The translations under genes were made by a program, and so were the position numbers. Of a stretch of DNA of 64,000 nt, positions 56,261-64,000 are shown in pieces. The notes under the pieces were generated by a model. That model saw only the letters and a program-made list of their open reading frames with translations. It had not been told where the DNA came from and ran no database searches. Within the stretch, counting starts at the first letter, position 1, and each line of letters starts with the position of its first letter. Where the stretch lies: positions 174,115,579 to 174,179,578 of the forward strand of contig NC_133658.1 in NCBI RefSeq assembly GCF_037893015.1. Direction: 5' to 3'. The stretch comes from Macrotis lagotis (taxonomy: Eukaryota > Chordata > Mammalia > Peramelemorphia > Peramelidae).

Positions 56261-57694
56261 GAAACTGACTTCTCATGTTCAGAAAAATCTGTACCTCAAT
56301 TGCCACACTTGAAATCCATTATACCTAATATATTTGTTCCATGCTGAATATGTCCCAAGCACAACTATATTGGTTCATTTCAACTCCAAAATCCAGTCTA
56401 CCTTGAAATGCATTTCTTGTGATTAAGGCCAATCTGAGCTTTTCACTACAAAAGAAAATGCCTGAAATAATAAAATTACTGTGTTGTAATGCAGGCCAGT
56501 TAAGTCAGCAGAGGAGGGCAGTGGAGTCCATTAGCTCTGTCAGCCAGTTATGATTGTTGAATTCGCAGAACCATGCAGAGACCATATCTATTTTTTTTCT
56601 TCCTGATTCAGATATGTCTGGTATGCTCTTGTAGGCAAAGTATTTGGTACCTTGAACCTTGTATCAGCTTCCTGCTCTTTTTACTTGAATATAAAACTGT
56701 ACAGTTCTTGACTACCTTAAGCCTCTCTGAATTATATAGACCCCTGCAGCCTAGATATATTGGACTTCCTGGGCTGTAGTTATGTTTGTCGCCTAATCTC
56801 CCAAATCCAGTCCAAGACTAAGACTCTCGGTGGTGGTGAGATTGAAGCACATGTCTCCTTGTATCCTTTGTGTGTCAGGAAATATTCTGGTATGTTGTAT
56901 GCTATCCATTCAAAACAATGACCGTGAAATTATGCATTCTGCATCTCTGGCAGGGGCTATTAAGGAAAGAAAAGAATTTTACCATAATTTTGACAAAATA
57001 GTCATAGATTAGAGTCAATAAAGCCCAAAACAAAAGGAAGAAATGCTGAGAAAAAATTTTCATATTTCATATTTAAAAATCCTTTTCAATATTTTTAAAT
57101 AGAATTGTCTCTCCATATCTATTTCCGTATTTTTTCCTTTTTCTTCCATTATATGAAGGGGTACTATTAAAATATCAATCAGTAGAGAAAGGGGGAATCT
57201 TGTATTGAACTTTGCAGATTAGAGGAGAGTTGTTTTCTTTAAAACAAATAAATAAAAGGAAAACAAAACATACTTCATCTATAACTTGAGGAATGCTTTA
57301 ATAGTTAATCATGAATGTTAAAAAATTTCTTCATGGCTATATCTTCTTGACTACTTTGCTAGCAGAATTTGCTACTCCTATGTAGCAGATGGGGGTGCAT
57401 TCTGGATAGGAGAATTCAGTGACCATACTTCTGTATTTCCCTACTGGGAAAAGCAGTGAGGTGATTTACAATTCAAGTAAACTATGGATTTTTTTTTCCC
57501 ATCGCTAAGCATTTTAGTCTAGAAATTGGGCCATTTGCAACTGCAAATCTAGTTATTCTTCCATTTCTGCACAAATTATGATCTTTCTATCTTTTTAAGA
57601 CTATTACTTATCAGGCTAGGACATAAAGATATCTCCAAAAAGCAAAACCTACACAAATCCTCCTACTAATTCCATCTCAGTTTCTCCTTAGAGG

Positions 57695-57870
57695 TTTAGA
57701 ATGTTTGAGCCAGAAGAGACCTTCAAGATCATTTGATCTAAGGCTCTTATTTCACAGATGAGGAAACAGCCCCAGAGAAAGGAAGTGACTCATTTAAATG
57801 AGTTAAGTCTAACTCATCTAAATTGGGTAACTTCAAACTACTTAAGGATTAAGGTTAGCTTTGGAACCAG
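57695..57870 (-). repeat. antisense MIR-class repeat
   Basis: 'gagccagaagagaccttcaa', 'tttcacagatgaggaaacag'. The frame 57758-57940 is its shadow. Confidence 0.55.
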
Positions 57871-57954
57871 CATCAGAACTAAAATCACTAATCTCCCAAA
57901 TAGGACTCATACTATACACATCAATAAGTTAAGTAAATAGATGCAAAGGAAAAA

Positions 57955-58040
57955 AGACCATAAACTCTTTGAGGACAGGGACTGTCTTTTTTCCCCTTAT
58001 TTATTGATCATTCACTAAATATGACTTCAAATTTTTTAAA
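57955..58040 (+). mobile_element. L2 3' end fragment
   Basis: 'ataaactctttgaggacagg', 'gactgtcttttttccc', 'ttattgatcattcactaaat'. Confidence 0.5.
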
Positions 58041-58684
58041 TCACTTAGCAAACAGCTGATGCAGTTGGTGAATATAATGATGAAGTGAACTGTCACTCTC
58101 TCTGCCTTGATTCTTAGTTTCCCCATCTGGAAAAATGGGGAAAATGATGTTTGCACATACTGCTGCAGAGCACTAGTTAATTGTGGGACAAGACCATTGT
58201 AAACTACAAAGGATGTTACAAATGTAGGCTAACATTGTTATTTTTAATCATTATTGCCTGTCTCAAGAATCCTTCGCTTCTGAGAAAGGCAAAATCCTTG
58301 AGAGACATTATCTCATCACACTTCACACATGCTGTAGATGAGCAAGTAGGAAAAAAGATCTTAGTGTCAAAATTAGAAAAAAGTGAGGTATTCTAAAATT
58401 GCATTGTAAAGTACTTAATTATCTCAAATATCTAAATATAGCATGATTCCCAACACATAAGGTATAGTTTATGATTCTTGCAGTGACTGGAAAGAATAGA
58501 AAACTAATGAAATCCTTGACCCTTCTCAGGAGTTCTCCTGTAGAGAGGTTAAAAAGAATTTCAATAAACCATGAGGTTAATTAATAGCAGAGGTGAGTAA
58601 AGATCTGTTACATTTAACAGTAATACTTGCAGATATTTATTAAAACATTCACAAAATTTAAAAGATGAAACAGAATATTACCTA

Positions 58685-58746
58685 TTAGAGATCATCATCT
58701 TGTTGACTCTCAGTGGGATCACTTTCATCCTGACTACTCATTTCAA
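58685..58746 (-). CDS. candidate terminal coding exon (C-terminus, with stop)
   Basis: On the minus strand the polypyrimidine-AG acceptor 'tcttctgttttcag' (58747 upward) is followed by 62 bases with a single open frame, giving V/EMSSQDESDPTESQQDDDL and a TAA at 58685-58687. The other two frames stop within the first codons. The phase needs one base from the previous exon, exactly what the exon at 62566-62652 leaves (G+TT = Val). The tail is acidic and rich in S, Q and D, ending DDDL. A donor-like TAG/GTAATA follows the stop directly, so splicing further is possible. I do not recognise the protein. Exon status rests on splice signals, phase and frame, without homology. Confidence 0.5.
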
Positions 58747-58882
58747 CTGAAAACAGAAGAAAGATAATATATTAAACTTTTGTATCATAACCTCCTGATA
58801 TGCAATCAAATGATCTGAATTATTTTATTCTTCATTTCTTATATCTATTAATGATAGTTTGTCCTTTTCGAATTTTATCAAT

Positions 58883-59032
58883 AGGGGCAGCTAGGTTGTG
58901 CAGTGGATATAGAGCATGGGTCCTGGAGTCAGGAGGACCTGAGTTCAAATGTGGCCTCAGACATCTAATAATTACCTAGCTCTGTGACCTTTGGCAAGTC
59001 ACTTAACCCCACTGTCTTGCAGAAAAAAAATA
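58883..59032 (+). mobile_element. young SINE, short form, 13-base target-site duplication
   Basis: 'ggggcagctaggttgtgcag', 'aataattacctagctctgtg', 'ttaaccccactgtcttgcag' then A tail. Flanks GAATTTTATCAAT (58870-58882) and GAATTCCATCAAT (59033-59045) differ at two positions. Confidence 0.9.
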
Positions 59033-60009
59033 GAATTCCATCAATGCCAGAAATAGTGGTTTGGTTTGGAAATCAGCAGGTTTCCTATAATATGCACCTA
59101 TAAAATACTGATCTTTTTTATTTAGATTTTGCTCTTCACAAGTTAAATAATGAAATTAATCTTAAATATGAGAACATAAGGTTATCTTTAATGTTGCTTG
59201 TGGATTGCCATTATATGCTGAGGTAAATCTTGATAAGACTCTGGAATGGCCTACTGATAGAATATCTTTTTAGTGAGTAGGATTGTATTTAGAAAGGAAT
59301 CCTTGACAGGAAGCAAAACTAAATGATATCTATATAAGTTTTATGCTTGTTTGGTAGTCTCACATTATTTCCAATTGCAATTGTCTCTAAAGGAAGAGGG
59401 TTATAGAAAAAAAATTCAGATTATAAAGAACATGGCAAATCTATTGGAAGCAATCAAGATGGGAACTAAATGAAATGGTTGGGTTGACAGATTTTTGCCT
59501 TAATATGGAATCTCCTTTCTTTTTCTTGGAAGAAGTACTAGCTTTTTCTTCACTGTTTCTGGGACAAGTGAAATTGTCTCCCTTTAGTAGTAGAATTTCT
59601 TTTCCCTTGTGTCAATTTGCTCTTGCTATGTCAAGAGGATTGAGGTTCAGTTCTACAGGGCTTCTCAATCACCAAATGGTAATTAAAATTTAGTGACAAC
59701 TCTGGCTTCTTGGTGTTAGCAATATGGGTACAGTTCTTTTCAACCATGGAAATACACAGAAGCCCAAATGAATGACATGAAAAACAAGAGGAAATGAGAA
59801 AAAAATATGGCACTGATGTCCTAGGAAGCCGGCAGCTTCTAGGGAGTCAGTGCAATGCAATGTCAGTAGGCCTGTTAGCTTTTCCCTGTTTTGGTGCTCA
59901 TAATTCAGAACAGGCACTCTGAGAATGCCAGTGGGGTGGCTACAGTGGTTGCATACTAGAATAGAAAATAAAATAAATAGCTAATCCAGATCACATGGTC
60001 CCCATAAAA

Positions 60010-60660
60010 CATGTGTTTTTACTCTATTGTGTGTATGATTTTGCAGAAGCATTTGCATAAAAAGAGAATGTATAATCAGCACCATTGTTAGAAAGCCTTA
60101 GACACTCAGGAAGTCTCCAAGTGTCAGCCAGTTTAATTAGATTGATATTTTTCAAACATCAAAGCCTATATTAGGAGCCAACAACCTGTAATCTCTAAAA
60201 AAAATGATCTCCTCTAAAATGAACGTTTCTTCAGGGAAAAAGAGCAGCAGATGAACTTGAAATCGGTCATGCAGGAAAGATGTGGGGGCCAGCTTTTAAA
60301 GGGGGGGAAGGACTATTATGCTGGGTCCTTCTACTCTCTTCCAAGATGTTGGTTGTTTTCTCATTCCCCCTCCCCACCTCCCAACTTCTACTCCCTAACA
60401 CTGGGTTAAAAAAATGTGCTGGGGAATCTTTGTTTCAACCTTATATAAGAATGCTTTAATGTTGAGTTTATTTATGAAATATTAGGAGGTTACCCAGACC
60501 CAATCCAATGCAGAGAATAGCATCAATGGAATGGTAGCTCTTTCTGATGGGACTCAATGACGATCTTTGTTTCCAGTGAGAAATCCTATTTGAACTACAA
60601 TTTAGAAAGTCATTTCCTCTTTGCCTGTAGTCTTCTCATGACTGATTTCATTATGAAATC
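60010..60660. promoter_or_regulatory. candidate conserved non-coding DNA in the intron
   Basis: Two repeat-free stretches (60010-60290 and 60430-60660) with complex composition, including 'cagccagtttaattagattg' and 'agcatttgcataaaaagaga' (octamer-like ATTTGCAT). A G-run at 60301-60308 and C-rich text separate them. Judged by composition only. Confidence 0.25.
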
Positions 60661-61052
60661 CCTATGTCTCTCCTATAGGTTTCTTTAGTTCCCCTTAGCA
60701 AACAAAAACAGGAACTATAAACAGGTAAACCCAACATTTTCTCCAGTGTTCCCTTTTTAACTTTCTTCTAGGTTACATTAAAGAATAGGTAGAATTGGAT
60801 CATGGATATTCAAAGAATGATATTTTAAAACAAAAGGAATTCCTTCATTCAAGGAATTTTAGGAGCACCATAGCAGAGATATTAGTGTCTAATTCTGAGA
60901 AATGTCAGGAAATTATATGATATCTCTATCTACAATGATATGCTTTTTATATAAATCTGGATTTTTTTTTAAATTTTAAGTGGGCAAAGTCAAGATGAAG
61001 AGAAATGTTCAGTTTTCAGATAAGGTTATCAACACTCTCTATAGCTATGTTA

Positions 61053-61962
61053 TTTTTTTTAAAATTCGAACTCATTATTGACTGGAGAAATGCAAATTAA
61101 AACAATTCTGAAGTACTACTTTATACCTAGTAGACTGACTAATAGGACAGAAAAGGAAAATGACAAATAATAGAGGGAATATAGGGAAAATAAGGCTTTA
61201 ATGCACTGTTGGTGGAGTTGTGAACTGATTTGATTATTCTTTAGAGCAATTTGGAACTATGTCCAAAGGGCGATAAAAACATGACCTTTGAACTAGCAAT
61301 GCCAGTTCTATGTCTATATCTCAAAAGAGATGGAAAACAAAAAGACAAAGGACCTATATGTACAAGGATATTAAAAGCAGTTCTTTTCTTTTGGCAAAGC
61401 ATTGGAAATTGATATGATGCCCATTAATTAGGGATTAACTGAAGAAACTGTGGTATATGATTATGATGGAATGCTATTCTGCTATAAGAATGATGAGCAG
61501 GACTTACATGAGCTGATCAAAGTGAAATGTACTGTGTACAAAGTAACAGCAATGTTGTAGGATGACTTTGTTTAACAGATGAGAATGACTTGGTTTTTCT
61601 TAGCAAAACAATGACCAAAGTCAAAGGACTTATAGGAAAGAATGCTGTCAATCCCCAGAGAAAGAGGTGATGATTTTTCAGAATACAAATTGAAGCATAC
61701 TTTTTTTAAGTTTTATTTTTCTTGAAGTTTCTTTTTTTTTTTGGAGGGAGTGGGTCTGTGTCTTTCACAACATGACTATTAAGGAAATATTTTGCATGAC
61801 TATACATGTATAACCTATATCAAATTACCTGCTTTCTTAATGGGGGAGGAAGGGAGGAAGGAGAGAATCTGGATCTCACAGCTTTAAAAAAAACACTAAA
61901 AATTGTTTGTATATGTTACTGGGAAAAAATACTAAATAAGTAAATTTTTAAAAATAATTTAA
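61053..61962 (+). mobile_element. L1 3' end, sense
   Basis: C-terminal ORF2 and 3' UTR: 'gaaatgcaaattaaaacaat', 'atgcactgttggtggagttg', 'gtccaaagggcgataaaaac', 'gatgcccattaattagggat', 'aatgctattctgctataaga', ending in an A-rich tail near 61960. Same family as the antisense pieces at 5130 and 12745. 5'-truncated, no intact frame. Confidence 0.85.
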
Positions 61963-62565
61963 GTGTTTGTTGAAAGGTCTCCTTTTTTCCAAAAAGTGTT
62001 TATATAACACACTTATCTCCCAGGGTTAGCATCTACTTCCAGGCTTGAAATAAAGTTCAAATAAAATAGTATTTATAAAGTGTTTAGCATAAAATCTAAC
62101 ATATATTAAATACTATATAAATATTAGCTATCTTCTTCTTCTTATTATTATTATTAATAATCTATTTGGGCTATACCATTTAGAAGTCCTGTCTTATGAA
62201 GGTCCAATATCATAAACTACGACAGAGCAACTAGACCTTTGTCCTGGGTTCCATATTACACAGGAAGAAGAAGGGTATTTACACAAAGTTAATCAGGAAG
62301 TTTCCATTCTATTTGGCCTTGAAAATTGCCTCTACAAACTCACTATTGAGAGCCACGGATGAACTAGCTTTTTACTAGCAGTTACTTTAAAAAGCTGCAT
62401 TTTGATGAGTATTCTAGAGGTAAATGGCTTCTGAAATTTGACTTGTTATTGCAGAACATGTTGGTTCATTGAACAGATAGCAGTTCCCCGATTCCTAAAG
62501 CATACATTGGGAAAATAGACCAGATTTCTATTTTATGAGAATCCAAAAAAAGTTCAGAACCATAC

Positions 62566-62652
62566 CATCAGCATATGTCACGTTTTCCACAGGGCAGGCA
62601 TCTGCAACACCCACTTGCTCTGCCGATGACTTCCCTTCTCGCACGGCTCCTT
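62566..62652 (-). CDS. candidate internal coding exon, 87 bases, phase 1-1
   Basis: Minus strand: acceptor 'caatctttgacttgtcag' then 87 bases then donor G/GTATGG. Only one frame is open and it encodes GAVREGKSSAEQVGVADA followed by CPVENVTYAD, preceded by a Lys shared with the upstream exon. The exon has four CpGs, unlike the CpG-poor surroundings, which suggests coding constraint. Its end plus the next exon gives the motif VTYADV, matching the ITIM-type pattern (I/V/L/S)xYxx(L/V/I) that binds SH2-domain phosphatases when phosphorylated in cytoplasmic tails. That function is an inference from six residues; the protein is unidentified. Confidence 0.55.
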
Positions 62653-63970
62653 CTGACAAGTCAAAGATTGGGAATTGGAGATAGGAGAGAGAAAGATAGA
62701 AGACAGAGTCAACAATTCATGAAGAACTGCAGCAGTCATTCAGTTATTATATTTTTTTGTTGTCCTTGGTCTCTTGATATTCATTAACATTAAGTCTTAA
62801 CACCATTTTGATCAGGAAAAGTGAGGAAAAGAATATTTTGAGGAAGGTTTTATTTTCTTCTTAATTCTCCTTAATTAGGAAAATTATTAACATCTATACA
62901 CAAATTTTAAAGTTGAAAATAGAATAATAGGTAAGCAGGGAAACATAGCATAGCACAATGGACTATAACTTATTTTTTTTTACTTAAATAGCTATAATTT
63001 TAAAAAATCTAAACAAGCAAATAAAAAAAAGTAGTTTGCCTTAAGGCAAGCCTAAAAGCTGAAAAAACCCAGTGTCATGGAAGTAAAGTCTGGAGAAAGA
63101 AAACAAATAAATTGCTCTTTTCTTTCCATATATGGCTTTTAAAAAATCTTATTTAGGACTACAAATAGAACAACCTTTAGTTAATTTCCATCATGGTATT
63201 TCTTCACCTGAGTAGTTTCAAATTTTTTTTTCATTTATTTCCTCTGACTGAAGTTATACACTATGTTTGACTTTCTCATTGAATGGAATCTGTTTGCTAC
63301 TTTGAGAAATATGACCTTTTCTAATAGCTTTTTTTTTCGCAGTTGAACGTCAATTATATCTTAAAGACTCCTTCCTACTCTGGTATCAGCTTCTGTACAC
63401 TCACACAGGTAGCTTCAATGGAAGTTTGAGCTGGAAAGAACCTTTGAAATCATGTATTTTCTACTCCTTAATTTAGAGATGAAAAGATTTAAGATTTAGA
63501 ACAATAGGGGTAGTTTGAACTTGGCTATTAGGGGAGTCAGAGTGGGAACAGAGAGATATACCGATGTAAGGTATGTTACAGAGGAGGGATTAGTGGGCCT
63601 AGGTAATTAATTGTATAGGAGAAGATAACGCCAAAGTTTCAAACATGGGAAGTATGGAAGGACAGATAGAAATAGTGAAGTGAGAATCAGGAACATATTT
63701 GGGAAGAGAGGTAAATCAGCTTGTGGACACATTTGGTTTATGATACTGGTGGAGATTTCTTACAGACAGATAGAGATATAGAAGAGGGGTCAGGACTAGA
63801 GAACAGGTTAAGTATCAATAATCATTAGTTGTACTCTACTGATGATTCTAAACAATTCTACCATGAGGTAGAATATTTGCAAATCACTCTAAGATATTAT
63901 CACTTGTTGGGTAATTTCTTGCCATATGATCACAATAAGGATAAGAGAAGAAATTTGGTGAGGCACTTAC
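62653..63970 (-). other. proposed intron (1.3 kb)
   Basis: Bounded by GTAAGT (minus, 63965-63970) and a CAG acceptor with a pyrimidine-rich run (62655-62705, minus strand). An old MIR-like repeat lies at 63415-63500 ('tgagctggaaagaacctttg'). No other element recognised. Confidence 0.45.
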
Positions 63971-64000
63971 TGCAAGCAGCTCTCTTCTCAGTATACTTAA
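63971..64000 (-). CDS. candidate coding exon, 5' part beyond the window
   Basis: Minus strand: 30 visible bases end with ...GCTTGCA/GTAAGTGCC, a strong donor. In the phase needed by the next exon they read KYTEKRAAC then K across the junction, with no stop. The other frames contain TGA or TAA. The upstream acceptor and the rest of the exon lie outside the window. Confidence 0.45.

Larger units (their letters stand above)
51430..58684 (-). other. proposed long 3' UTR of the minus-strand gene
   Basis: It runs from just after the stop codon at 58685-58687 down to an AATAAA signal. Seen: no young tRNA-SINE in the 7.25 kb, conserved-looking blocks (51460-52070, 55550-55760, 56440-56570), a Pumilio-like UGUAAAUA on the minus strand (54815-54822), two G-rich tracts and old MIR/L2 traces (57695-57870, 57960-58040). 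Inferred: that it is one transcribed unit. A nearer AATAAA (minus, about 58635-58640) could instead end a short UTR, and a splice-donor-like TAG/GTAATA right after the stop leaves room for other isoforms. Confidence 0.35.
58747..62565 (-). other. proposed intron (3.8 kb)
   Basis: Bounded by GTATGG (minus, 62560-62565) and TTTTCAG. Contains a SINE (58883-59032), non-repetitive conserved-looking sequence (60010-60660) and an L1 3' end (61053-61962). Open frames at 59475-59693 (plus) and 59690-59917 (minus) are not gene-like. Confidence 0.45.

Noticed and set aside
59475..59917. Overlapping plus and minus frames in the proposed intron
   Set aside because: Neither has splice-flanked boundaries or a recognisable domain, and they overlap on opposite strands.

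Overview
This is a gene-poor, AT-rich, low-CpG stretch of a vertebrate nuclear genome, almost certainly a marsupial. The strongest sign is the repeat content. Many copies are tRNA-headed SINEs containing 'CAGTGGATAGAGCA...GGAGTCAGGAG...CCTGAGTTCAAATC...GCTGTGTGACC'. Several end in the short form '...TAATTACCTAGCTG...AACCCCATTGCCTTG' plus A, others in the long form '...GGAGAAGGAAATGGCAAACCACTC...'. They sit beside marsupial-type L1, HAL1, L2 and MIR/CORE-SINE remnants. The short form is what I associate with Australian marsupials (dasyurid or diprotodont) rather than opossum. That species call is from memory and is tentative.

Layout. Positions 1-30500 and 33060-50560 read as intergenic or deep intronic DNA: L2, MIR and L1 3' fragments, young SINEs with target-site duplications, microsatellites and unassigned single-copy DNA. 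Landmarks are an inverted repeat pair (8588-8770 and 10140-10402), a non-coding block with enhancer-like composition (24130-24570), an apparently full-length HAL1 (half-L1) element with a decayed ORF1 (30535-33055), a decayed 7SL (SRP) RNA retro-pseudogene on the minus strand (37141-37397), a 740-base polypyrimidine tract (40955-41700), and an L2 copy split by a younger SINE (44690-45835).

The likely gene is at the right edge on the minus strand. Three short segments have correct splice signals and matching phase: a partial exon at 63971-64000, an 87-base exon at 62566-62652, and a terminal coding exon with stop at 58685-58746. Joined, they give a 57-residue C-terminal tail with an ITIM-like motif (VTYADV, its last V created at the splice junction) and an acidic end (ESQQDDDL). 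I do not recognise the gene. Below the stop lies about 7 kb with no young SINE insertion, several conserved-looking blocks, two G-quadruplex-capable stretches and an AATAAA signal on the minus strand at 51449-51454 followed by GU-rich sequence. I propose this is a long 3' UTR. No prokaryotic genes, CRISPR arrays or phage elements are present, and nearly all longer open frames are repeat or low-complexity shadows.
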